Below are positions 43,800-64,000 of a DNA stretch of 64,000 nucleotides, one piece after another (position 1 is the first letter of the stretch; each line of letters begins with the position of its first letter). The DNA is from Salminus brasiliensis (taxonomy: Eukaryota; Chordata; Actinopteri; Characiformes; Bryconidae). Location of the stretch: positions 23,411,162-23,475,161 of the forward strand of contig NC_132898.1 in NCBI RefSeq assembly GCF_030463535.1, in the 5' to 3' direction. Under the pieces are notes generated by a model. It was given only the letters and a program-made list of their open reading frames with translations, made no database searches and had not been told where the DNA came from. The position numbers were made by a program, and so were the translations under genes.

Positions 43800-46080
43800 C
43801 AAACAGAATCAGGTGTTTGTATTTTGTGTTTGTATTTTGTCATGTTCAACTTCAACTGGAAACGGAATCAAGAATACTTTTATTTTATTTTATTAACTTT
43901 TATTATATTTTATTTTACTACTTATTTTGTACATTTATGTACTTACATTCATGTATAGACTAGTCAGAATAAGTTTCAAATATCAAAAGCTGCATGTTTT
44001 CGCCATCAATGGTCAGCAGTCCAAGAGGAGGATGCCCTTAGAAATGTGGTCACACTCCTAATAATTGTCGAGTGTGCAGTGCTTGATGTATTTCAATAAT
44101 TCCCCTCCTAGTTCAGATGGACTTCTTTGGTAATCTCTCACCTAACTGATAAGGCTCTCAATTGGGCTACTGTGGTGTGGCAACACTTTCAAAACCTTTA
44201 TTTTTTGTTAGTAAGTTTGTGAAGGACTTATCACTTATCACTGTTAAGGACTAATCATTCACATGATGGCAGTTTTAGTTTAGTTTGCAGTTTTAAGGTA
44301 TGCTATAGAATGTGACACCCCAGCTGTTGCCACCCCACACTGCCCTGATGCTGCGCACCTGCTGCCATTTTGCCTAACAAGCCCAGAAATCATTGTGAAT
44401 GAGGGATAAGCTGCCAGTAGACTGACCAACATAAATGTTTTGGTCAGTCTTGGGCTGTTGTTGTTCTCTCCAGAGACACAACTGGTGAAAAATAAAGGCA
44501 CCACCTCCTTGTGGGCGAGGTCTGGTGACCTGGTAGGAGGCGAAGTTTAGGAGGCATAAGCAGCATGTGGTTTTGAGTGCCTTTTTCACATGCCTTTATT
44601 TTGCCGCCTAAAGCCACCCCAGTTCCTCCTCCATGTTTTTCCTTCCTCCACATTTTTTTTCTTCTGTGGTCCCCAGGGGCATGCCACACAGTGGTTGTGA
44701 TGAACCTTCACTTTTGGCCACATTTCGCAGTTGAACAAGTACATCCGAGCTGGCATGTAAGCATGATGATGAGTTCTCTCAACTAGTTATTGCATAAGAG
44801 GAGATCAAAGAGGCCCACATTTCCAGTTAGTCTCAAGCCAGTTTCAGTTACATGTGATGAACAACAACCAGGCCGAACCCCTGCAGTTTCACATGAAGAA
44901 ATACTTTGCAGGTTGCTGGTCACGCTTTACTTTGACAGAGCCTGAGTACTGTGGTAAGTATTCACACAGGTTTTGAAATATTTTTTTTTGTTTTTTTTTT
45001 TCAGCTTTGATCAATTCTGTAGCCAAATGTTCAACTGGTGAAGCACCTTAATATCTGTGTAGTACCTCTGAAATCCTCTCTGATATTGCCAGCACTAGAT
45101 CCTGTAGGAGAGGGTTTTTTTGGAAAAAAATCATTGAACTCATCACAGAGAAGCTGAAACAGAGAGGCTGAATTTCCAAACATCAGCCTGTAGGTCATTC
45201 CAGCGATTATCCTAGAGATCACTGAAGAAAGAATTCATCAGTCCAGTGTATGTCTTGCGGTGTCTCTGGCAAACCCTGGGGGGATGTCTGTGGTCAATCA
45301 TTGGGCCACAGAACTGTTCAGTGAGAGGGCGTATAAATCTGCTGTACAGTACAGCAAATGGTGGAGACTGTATCTAGTAAGTACATGAATAGTACATATA
45401 CAGTACATAGATACATATATACATAAAATAGTACATTTTAGCTCTTTTCAAGTACACTTAAATGCACAATAGCATAATAAAGTTTAACATACTTGGGTTG
45501 GGTAAGCACAGTACCCTGCCAGACTCGTCTTTTATGTCAGGACAACATAAATTTCTATCCATTAGCATAGTGATAACTGCGTGGAAAAGTCAAACCCCAT
45601 TGAGTTTAAGTGGATTCCAACATTATTTGGCATACTGCATCTATAAAACCGCCTTCTTTGCTGTGGTTTGAGGCGAGTGTAATTTATGCATGCAGATTAC
45701 ACAATGTTAATAGATAAACTACAAATTCAGTGAGTACTTTAGCCTAGAAGTTGTAGTGCAAGACTAAAGAGAACGAAAATGTAATAATTATTCAAATATG
45801 CCACACATGTCCTGGTCCTGATTTATTAACACAGCAAATGGGAAAGAAACCTGTAACTGGTCTAAGGGGTCCTTACCAACACATAATGGTACGGCATGGC
45901 CTTAGTAACCATTTGGCCTGCAGTGGAAAGGCCTGTATCTTTTGGTTGCAAAGTATTGCTCCTGTTTTCTATAGTGTTCCTTTCCTGTTTGTGCATACTG
46001 TGTTTTGACCTGCTTTAATGTTTATCTGCTGGTTTGATGTTACTGTTTTAGGTTATTGCTGTGGCTTTGTTTTTTTTAGC
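43800..46080. other. Intergenic sequence after MYH-C
   Basis: About 2.3 kb with no intact gene. Around 44090-44190 (+) a short frame reads HLTDKALNWATVVWQ, which resembles a motif of retrotransposon gag proteins. It is flanked by stops and is probably a fragment of an LTR element. The remainder, including a GC-richer stretch at 44300-44700, is unrecognised. Confidence 0.45.
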
Positions 46081-47110
46081 TCCTCCATGTACACCATGTT
46101 CCAAATTATTTTGCAAATTGGATTTAAGTGTCATAAAGATTACATTTTTTGTTTTTTAATTAAACTTATGGATGGTATTGCGTCTCTGGGCTCTTTGGAT
46201 CACTGAAAGCAATCTCAGACATCTGTGATAATTAGTTTACCAAAAATGAAAAGCATCAAATGAAAGGCATGAAAACATTTGATGGTTCACAAAAACTTAA
46301 GCATGATCATCATACTGTGGCTGATTCAGAGCACAGATGGCCAGTGCTCACAAGCAGAAACGATTGCAGTGGGCCCAGACATACATGAAGACTAATCTTC
46401 AAACAGTCTTGTTTACCGATGAGTGCGTGCAACCCTGGATGGTCCAGATTGATGGAATAGTGGATGGTTGGTGGATTGTCACCACATCCCAAAAAGTCTG
46501 CAACATCAGCACTTTTTTTGGCAGAGTCATGTTTTGGGCAGTATTTGGGGAACGAGCTGGTAGGCCCCTTTAGGGTTCCTGAAGGTGTGATGACCTTGGC
46601 AACCATGCATTCTGTAGCAAAAACATTTTCATGCATGACAATGCATGCCTCTTTCATGCTGCAAAGAATACCTCTGTGTCATTGGCTGCTATGGGCATAA
46701 AAGGAGAGAAACTTGGTATGGCCGCCATCCTCCCCTGATCTTAAATCTATTGAGAACCTTTGGAGTATCCTCAAGCAAAAGCTCTATGAGGGTGGGAGGC
46801 AGTTTACATCAAAACAGCAGCTCTGGGAGGCTATTCTGACATCCTGCCAAAAACAATTCAAGAGGAAACTCTCCAAACAACTCACAAGTTCAGTGGATGC
46901 AAGAATTGTTAATATATCAAAGAAGAGGTCCAATATTAACATGGAATTGGAATGTTTTTAATTGAAACAGCTTTTTTTTTAACAAGAAATGTTTCTATGC
47001 ACTTGCTTATTAAGCTGAGAGTGTAATTACTTTTTTACATGTGTGATAAAGATTTTACCCTCAATAAATAATATATTTTGAAAACTTTTATTTTTAATCA
47101 TTTTATATAT
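46080..47110 (+). mobile_element. Degenerate Tc1-like transposon
   Basis: Pieces of a DD34E transposase are visible: QWAQTYMKTN and VLFTDEC (first Asp) near 46360-46425, MHDNA (second Asp) near 46633-46646, and SPDLKSIENLW (Glu) near 46733-46765, followed by EGGRQFTSKQQLWEAILTSC. Frameshifts and internal deletions separate them, so no active enzyme can be made. The 5' flank from about 46095 has the AT-rich form of Tc1-type ends. It inserted between MYH-C and MYH-D. Confidence 0.85.
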
Positions 47111-48370
47111 TTCTGCATTATGAAAATGTGAAAAAATAGAGGAACTCCAGGACCAATATGTTAGGCAAGGACAAATATGTTACAATGACATTCTATGTAG
47201 GTATCAGCTGACCTTTTTAACCTGTACTCTAACTCTCTACACTCACAATAGCTAGAGATACAGTTTCAGAGGGGACAACAGTGCATTTTGTATGTAACTT
47301 TGGATGAGATTAAGTGTCAACTAAATGCTTTAAAAATAAATCAGTAATCGATGTGTTACGATGGGTGAAGCTTGGAGGCAGAGGCGAACATGGTAAAACA
47401 CAGGTATGTGTTAAAGATAAAGATTTGTTAAAGATAAAACTAAACATAATACAAAGAGATACAAACTGGGGAACAAACTAAACACAGAAACTAACAAAGA
47501 AACTGACATGAACACACATACACATGATCACATTCAAGACCAAAGGCTGAAACAAAGGGGTACTTACACATACAATTATACAAATGAGGAACACCTAGAG
47601 CAAAAAAGAGGGCATGGCTACAGAGGAGGGACAGGTGGAAATACTAATGAGCATGCGGGGCAAGGAAGGACAGAAGCAAATCAAGTCAAGTCAAGTGGGT
47701 TTATTGTCATTTCAACTACATACAGAGTACACAGTGAAACGAAACAACGTTCCTCCAGGACCATGGTGCGACATAGACAGTGCATACAAGACAAATAGAA
47801 CCTTGTTTGGTGAAACCAAACAAAGGGACAGTTGTGAAATGTATTACATGCAATCCAAAACAGATCTATTAAGTGAGCACTTATTACCATCAATGAATAT
47901 GTCACAATATTGCTAAATTAATTAATGTAATTAATGTAACTATTCCCAGAATTGTTCATGTTACCTAATGCAGGTGCTCAGTATTTAGAGAAAGGTTACA
48001 CAAATATAATATGTATACTAGTACCAATACTACTACCTCTATTATTAATAATAGTAATAACAAAAAAATAAGAAGAAAATATTTGGTTTACTCCCCCTAA
48101 AGTTAGTTCAATTAAATAAGCGAATGATATAGGCAAAACCTACCAAAACATTTCTTTTTGTATTTTAGGGCTATATACTTTACAGTTTTGCCATTGCAAT
48201 TGTTTCAGAACAATATTACAGTATACAGCAAATTTTGTCAGTGTTAAAGCAACACCATGAGTGTTAAAAAGTAACACTTCCAGTGCTGATTTAACACTAT
48301 ACATTTCCTGTATACATAGCCTACTGACTAGACTCTCCAGCAGAATCTATTTTAAGGAATCTATTCTTAG
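47110..48370. other. Intergenic sequence with interspersed repeat
   Basis: About 47680-47800 (TCAAGTCAAGTGGGTTTATT and following) has the look of a fish interspersed repeat. 47370-47640 is purine-rich and may be another repeat. 48230-48300 holds several GTGTTAA/TTAACAC-type words that can pair with each other. No gene is seen. Confidence 0.45.
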
Positions 48371-48372
48371 GG

Positions 48373-48455
48373 CAGCACTCACCTGTCCAGGTGCAGCTAG
48401 AGTTGTTGCTGACTGAGGAAACTGGTCTGACATTGCTGAGCACCAAGGTATGACA
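48373..48455 (+). pseudogene. MYH pseudogene fragment (exon 40)
   Basis: CACTCACCTGTCCAGGTGCA and later GACATTGCTGAG match the exon that encodes HLSRYRKVQ and ADIAESQ in the live genes. The middle is rearranged and the frame is lost. It stands just before the upstream block of MYH-D, where the end of a preceding MYH gene would be expected. Confidence 0.65.
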
Positions 48456-48589
48456 GACAAGAGCTGAAAAGATAAAAAGGTAATTGATAAAATAGAAGTT
48501 AAGGTCCATTAAAGCAATTACTTTGATCTCTAAACACCTAATTCTTACTGTATACTACAATACTGAACCTCAGAGTAGAAAGAACAGAC

Positions 48590-49450
48590 AGACACACAAC
48601 AAGAACATCAGACAGTATTGCATTCACCTTAAGTTAAAGGGCACACTGCAATATCCCATTACCATTCAAAAAATAAAGATGCATGGCTCTAAAAATAAAC
48701 AACACAAGTGTTCATGCACAGAGCTGAAGAATCTTAAGACTATGGAGAGCAGTTGAAGACTCTCACACATCTGACCATTAAAGCAGGCATTTGAAACCCA
48801 GTAAGTCACCACTGGAACACAGTGTGTTTAATTACTGCCCCAGTGTTATATGCACATTCATATTTCAACCCTTGTACATTGAATATATGATTTACAAATG
48901 CATTTTATTTCTAGAACATAACACTAAATGCAAAGTATACAACAAATACTTAAAGCTATGTGTTCTGAACCTCATTAAAAGCCATCATCCAGCGACCATC
49001 CTTCTTTGCTTTCAGTTTTAGTACTACACAATTATTTACATATATAATAATATAGCACATTCTGGAATAGAAATCTGTTATTCAGATTTAATGTAATCAA
49101 ACTATACTGGTAAAACATTTTCTAGCAGTCTCAGTTAACCTTAAAAAAAAACCTAATATATGCACAATAATATATACAGATTACAGCAACTGTCCATATT
49201 GACCTTAGTACACAGGCCTGACTCAGACTCATGAAACAAAAATCATGAAAACTAAAGTTACAGAAAAATAGAGGTTACAGGAAAAATTAACACATGTTTA
49301 AGAAGAGACTTACTTCAGAGACTGCCATTGTCAAGCATCTGAGAAACTCGTAGGGGGGCTGGCTAAACTCTTTTATACTGCCTTAAGAAAGGACTAAAAT
49401 TCTCAAGCCCTGACAGCATGTCTTTCTATATCTGCATTATTTCCAAATGA
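48590..49450. repeat. Upstream paralogous block of MYH-D
   Basis: Closest to the MYH-C block at 29735-30790: the same order of conserved words, including GACCATTAAAGCAGGCATTT and the TATA/donor cassette. It lacks the stretch near 13590-13680 that the other three blocks share. Confidence 0.7.
49308..49378 (-). promoter_or_regulatory. Candidate minus-strand TATA promoter plus first exon and splice donor
   Basis: GTATAAAAG on the minus strand (49370-49378) and the donor GTAAGT (49308-49313). The distance to the MYH-D TATA box is about 0.77 kb. See 13418-13488 for the argument. Confidence 0.4.
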
Positions 49451-49540
49451 GAACATTAAACTTAAAGGATAAATATATATTGCTCCTTGTTTCTTATCAA
49501 AATTAGCACTTACCATAAACAAATGGAGCAAACCTGAACC

Positions 49541-49690
49541 TTTATTTATTTATAACATGAAAAGGTTGCACTGTCCTTGCAACAGAACACCAGTGAGATC
49601 ACACAGCTTCTCCAAATTTGACCTAGGATTTCTTCAGTGCCAAACCTCATTAAAAAGAGGACTCTTCTTGAAATCCAAGAATCCTTTTAA
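49541..49690 (+). promoter_or_regulatory. Conserved distal upstream block of MYH-D
   Basis: Aligns closely with 31196-31345 and partly with 13801-13925. It lies about 0.45 kb upstream of the MYH-D TATA box. Confidence 0.5.
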
Positions 49691-50010
49691 ACTAGCAAGC
49701 ATTTAAGTTTAAAAATAATACTAATTGACAAATATGGACCATTTACATTTTAACCAGACTTTCAAACATTAGAAAATATTAGGGATATTAGGAAATATGC
49801 TGACACTGAAGGGAATGATTATGTTTATTCTTTTAAAAACATTTCATTAATGGATAGCCTTACTTCTAAAATTATTAGTAACCAAAATACATTCCTGTTA
49901 TCTAATTTTATAAAACTATTTAAAGAATTGTTCAACATTTCTATGAAATAACTATCAAATTTGTTTTGTTTTAAGCCTAAAAACCTTAAGGATGCAGTGA
50001 TCCACCCACA

Positions 50011-50196
50011 GAACGCCAGTGTTTTAAGGTATAATATGATACATAAGGATGTCGTCATCATTCCCTCTTAGGGAGGAAATACATCAAGCAAAAATCCATG
50101 ACCAAACATAGCCTGAACGTTCTGCTGAGTGAACATTAAAGGGGCTATATAAGAGGCTCCCCCAAGCACTGAGGCTACCCCAGGCACCCTGCATAG
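50011..50196 (+). promoter_or_regulatory. MYH-D proximal promoter and first non-coding exon
   Basis: CTATATAAG starts at 50145 and exon 1 ends at 50196 (GCATAG|GTGAGG). The whole stretch is nearly the same as in MYH-C, including CCATGACCAAACATAGCC upstream of TATA. Confidence 0.85.
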
Positions 50197-50347
50197 GTGA
50201 GGTGACGGGACATGTTTGTCTTAATGTCTGAATAGAATGATGTATTTAAGTTTTTTTATGCTTTTTCTGCATAATTCTTTAAATTTATTTGATTCTAATG
50301 TCATATTCACACATTGTCCTACTACTTTGTTTTCTCTTTTATTTCAG

Positions 50348-50391
50348 AATCTACAAACCGCCAGACCTTCTCTGTACTTGGGAACAAAAAG
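50348..50391 (+). other. MYH-D non-coding exon 2
   Basis: Acceptor TTTATTTCAG, donor AAAAAG|GTAAGA. Exon 3 starts at 50951, 12 bases before the ATG. Confidence 0.75.
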
Positions 50392-50589
50392 GTAAGATGT
50401 ATAATACATTCTATCCTGGAGTTAAAAAGTAATGTCTTTCTCTGTCATCTCTGACACATATATCACCATAAGGACCTTTTTTAGAGCATAAAAGTAATGT
50501 TAGATTCAGTGTTAGAGCGTGTATAGGCCACATAACTCACACCTATACAAACAACAAGCTACCTGTTCACAATGTTGCAACTGATCCTT

Positions 50590-50855
50590 TGTACATTGTA
50601 ACTAAAATAGTTGTGGGAAGTTTGGAGTGCTCGTCCCAGGTTCTCATTGGTTTCCTCCAGTTTCCTCCCTTCTTCCACAAACACACTTAGTAGGTAAATT
50701 GGCTAGATTCAGTTTCCTCTAGGTGTAAGTGAATGAGTGTTGTCACACCCTGCGATGGCCTGGCGCACTGTCCAGGAAGTATTCCTGTCCATCAAGACTT
50801 AAAGTGACCTTAACCAGGAAGAGAAGATAAATGAACTAATAATCTTCATCAAATA
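50590..50855 (+). mobile_element. SINE-like repeat in MYH-D intron 2
   Basis: Contains GGTTTCCTCCAGTTTCCTCC, TAAATTGGCTAG, TGCGATGGCCTGGCGCACTG and a tail with ACCTTAACCAGGA followed by ATAAATGAAC. This order of words is typical of a very common teleost SINE or retrotransposon tail. It is not present in intron 2 of MYH-B or MYH-C. Confidence 0.7.
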
Positions 50856-50962
50856 TTTATCAACCATTTAGCAAAAAAAAGTGTATGGTAGGTTGTACTC
50901 CGCTTTCCCAAGTACAGAAAAAATGCTAAACATATTAATTAATTTCACAGTAAAACGTCATC

Positions 50963-61692
<10,730 letters not shown>

Positions 61693-61768
61693 AGAACGAA
61701 GACCACAAGCGACACCCACAAGCAATCATATAATATGCATTACTTGTGAAATGTTCATATACAAATGA

Positions 61769-61774
61769 AATAAA
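61769..61774 (+). terminator. Polyadenylation signal of MYH-D
   Basis: AATAAA 77 bases after the stop codon, followed by ACTGCAACAAAG, similar to the other copies. Confidence 0.8.
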
Positions 61775-61799
61775 ACTGCAACAAAGACACTTGAGCATT

Positions 61800-61996
61800 T
61801 GCATTTTTTTTCAACTGATCAGAAGTTAAAATAATTAACTGTGCTTGTCTTATTTTGTGTAATTATCATAATGAAATATATGTGATATACATCTGAAGCT
61901 TCATTTGAACTAAACATGACAATCACATAATTTCCTCTGAGTTAATCTCCATTGCAAAAATCCAGTGGCAGATACATGTTCCAAACTGTGTAGATA
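61800..61996. other. Intergenic sequence after MYH-D
   Basis: AT-rich sequence with no recognisable gene or repeat, ending at the Tc1-type element. Confidence 0.5.
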
Positions 61997-62502
61997 TACA
62001 CACCAATCAGCCATTACGCCAGAACCACTGACAGATAAAGTGAAAAACAGTGATGATCTTCATCTAAGTGGCATCTGTCAAAGAGGTGGATATACTACCT
62101 TTGCTCTTATGATGTGTTAAAGCAGGAAAAACAAGCAAGGGTGAGAATCAAAAACACAATTTCCAAACTTTGATGGCTAGATGACTGGGTCCGAATATCT
62201 TTAAACGATCAAGCAGGTCTTGTGGGTTTTTTTTCTGGTATGCAGTTGTCAGTACCTACAAAAACTGGTCAAAGAAAGGTCAACTGGTGAACCGCCGCCA
62301 GTTCAGTAATGCTCATGGAGGCCCCATCTCACAAATTACAGGACAAAAAGGATCTGCTGTTAACATCTTAGTGCCAGATTACACAAGACACCTTTAAGGG
62401 TCTTGTGAAGTCCATGTCTTTCTATGCTCAGATCTGTTGTGGCGATCCATGTTGTGGGGACCTATTGGACAAGTGGTGCTAAGGTTATGGCTGACTGGTG
62501 TA
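61997..62502 (+). mobile_element. Internally deleted Tc1-like element
   Basis: Starts TACACACCAATCAGCCATTA and ends with the near inverse, TATGGCTGACTGGTGTA, giving terminal inverted repeats next to TA. The interior joins the start of a transposase-type sequence (GATGGCTAGATGACTGGGTC) directly to its end (TCACAAATTACAGGAC and following). Most of the gene is missing, so this is a non-autonomous deletion derivative. Confidence 0.8.
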
Positions 62503-62828
62503 CAATATAACTCATACATGCTGTGAATGGTTTCATTGTAGATGTTCACTTGTGGTCATATAGCTAGTGGGCACTTTTTGGAGATCTTCAGTGGAAACTG
62601 TAACTTTCCACTTTACTATTGCTTTTGCTCATTTGCAATATTTTAAATTTACATAAGCCAATAAAGAAGGAGATTAAGCTAAACAAGAATAATTACTGAC
62701 ACTCCTGCACTGTTTAGGTGCCCAAAAAGAGTTTTAATAAAAGGATCACGTAGTATTTTGGTAAAATGAACAACAAAAAAAAACATATTAAAAAGGATTA
62801 AACATCAAGTTAGCAATAAGCACCATCC

Positions 62829-63130
62829 AGTGGTGGCTCAGCGGTTAGAGCTCCGGGCTATTGATGACAGAGTTGTGGGTTTGATACCCAAGCTTGACAA
62901 GCTGCAACTGTTGGGCCCTTGAGCAAGGCCCTTCATACTCTCTTCTCCCTGGGCACCATAGCAGTTGCTGCCCGCTGCTCCGGGCTTACGTGTGCTCACT
63001 GTCCACTGTGTGTGTTTCACTGGTGTGTATGTGTGTGTTTCACAGCACAGACGGGATAAAAGCAGAATCCAAACTCCATCTGTGTCCGTCACAAATGATC
63101 AATATGGTTGTCTTGTCTTGTCTGTCAAAA
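62829..63130 (+). mobile_element. tRNA-derived SINE (plus strand)
   Basis: GTGGCTCAGCGGTTAGAG is A-box-like, and GGGTTTGATACC about 40 bases later is B-box-like. Then comes GGGCACCATAGCAGTTGCTG and a GT-rich stretch (CACTGTCCACTGTGTGTG), ending in a TTGTCTTGTCTTG tail. It is the same family as the minus-strand copy at 12665-12855. Confidence 0.75.
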
Positions 63131-63329
63131 GCAGATGCAAGACAAAGACATGTGAAAGGAAAAAGCATCCAGAAATGTTAGAAGTCCCAGTTCTTCACAT
63201 AACCTGAACAAACTGAAGTTTATTTTTATCTGATGTCCTATGAGAATAAATATACAAGGGTCACATATTTTACATCACACAAATGAGGTCACATCTAATT
63301 TATATAAGTATTATATTAATGACCCATCT

Positions 63330-63900
63330 AAACGCATTCTGCAACATGCAATACCAGAGAAGCAGGACAACATTAATTTTCAAATTCATAGGGGAAAAAC
63401 AGCTCCTAAAGATCAATACAGCCAGCGTACAGTTACACTGGGCGGTGTAGAAGAAGTGGATGAGATGAATGCCTTCACTGGGGAGTACCATAGACAGGCA
63501 AGGGACCAATGCTGATATTACAGCAAGAATTGGCAAGGTCAGATCAGCTTTCTTGCAGTTCAGAAACATCTAGATCTCCAGACTACTGACAACATACAGG
63601 AAGATCAGAATGTTTAAATGTGAAGGCAGTCTTACTTTATGGGGCAGAGACCTGGAGAACTACCAAGACCACCATCAGAAAAGTATAGACCTTTATTAAC
63701 AGCTGCATGTGAAGAATCATCTGCATTCGCTGGCCACCAGCTGGCCACCAGCTATCCGCCAAGCAAGAAATCAAGAAAAGGCAGCGGGGATGGCACATGG
63801 GCCACAAACTGAAGTCGAGCCTTATCAGACAGGCCCTCGCATGGAATCCCAAAAGGAAATGAGGCTGGTCAAGAAACAAGCAAACTGTACTAATCATACT
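63330..63900 (+). mobile_element. Remnant of a non-LTR retrotransposon (3' end of the RT protein)
   Basis: Broken frames give ARIGKVRSAFLQFRNI near 63520-63570, NVKAVLLYGAETWRTTKTTI near 63618-63678, and IRWP plus a degraded tail after 63720. This order is typical of the C-terminal part of endonuclease/reverse transcriptase proteins of LINE elements. Several stops and frameshifts make it inactive. The clade is not determined. Confidence 0.65.
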
Positions 63901-64000
63901 TGGGGCCACAGCACCGTTCATTAGGAGGACTTAATGGTACAGGGACTGACTCCATATTTGTCACTTTTGCTCCTGGGTCTTTATATTTCTTGTACAGAAA

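Noticed and set aside
43770-43958. 62-codon frame just after MYH-C
   Set aside because: It spans the polyadenylation signal and AT-rich 3' flank, with Phe/Tyr/Ile-rich low-complexity translation. Chance frame.
44444-44689. 81-codon minus-strand frame between MYH-C and MYH-D
   Set aside because: No splice context, no recognised family, and it lies in a GC-richer patch where chance frames are expected.
62833-62890. tRNA gene suggested by A-box and B-box-like motifs
   Set aside because: No acceptor stem or anticodon arm can be closed. The sequence continues into a SINE body shared with 12665-12855.
63709-63924. 71-codon frame near the window end
   Set aside because: It overlaps the degraded 3' end of the non-LTR retrotransposon in a different frame. 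No independent gene.

Overview
This is eukaryotic DNA, almost certainly from a ray-finned (teleost) fish. The coding sequence is split into many short exons with consensus GT/AG borders. The gene family is sarcomeric myosin heavy chain (MYH) of the fast skeletal type. The background holds fish-style transposon debris: Tc1-like remnants, tRNA-derived SINEs and LTR pieces. The repeat types fit an otophysan fish (catfish, characin or carp relatives), but that is a weak inference. No prokaryotic feature, CRISPR array, rRNA gene or convincing tRNA gene was seen.

Layout: four head-to-tail MYH genes fill most of the window, all on the + strand. MYH-A (1062-11533) lacks its first coding exon, which lies before the window. 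MYH-B (14793-26703), MYH-C (32521-43705) and MYH-D (50963-61692) are complete, each with 39 coding exons and two upstream non-coding exons behind a TATA promoter. Spliced products are 1936, 1936 and 1938 residues for B, C and D; A gives 1869 residues plus the missing 67. All carry an intact motor (P-loop, switch I, switch II, loop 2, the two reactive cysteines), a lever arm and an uninterrupted rod.

A and B are almost the same sequence over about 11.6 kb. They share a solo LTR at the same intronic site, so they come from a very recent tandem duplication with a period of about 15.2 kb (or an assembly duplicate). C and D are older paralogues. The four copies are mosaics: blocks of introns and exons switch partners, as expected from repeated gene conversion. 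Remnants of further MYH copies lie between B and C (exons 5, 13, 16 and 17) and between C and D (exon 40).

Intergenic regions: each complete MYH, and the B/C pseudogene, is preceded by a related upstream region. It contains a minus-strand TATA box followed within about 60 bases by a consensus splice donor, which looks like the start of an antisense or divergent transcript. The copy next to the pseudogene has lost that donor. Nearer each gene are a conserved distal block and a strongly conserved proximal promoter. Between C and D and after D the DNA is mostly transposon remnants and unrecognised sequence.

The genes probably form a dosage cluster supplying thick-filament myosin to fast muscle. 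The paralogues differ mainly in surface loops 1 and 2, the N-terminus and the C-terminal tail tip, while the rod is kept nearly uniform. Expression, transcript starts and splicing are inferred from sequence only.
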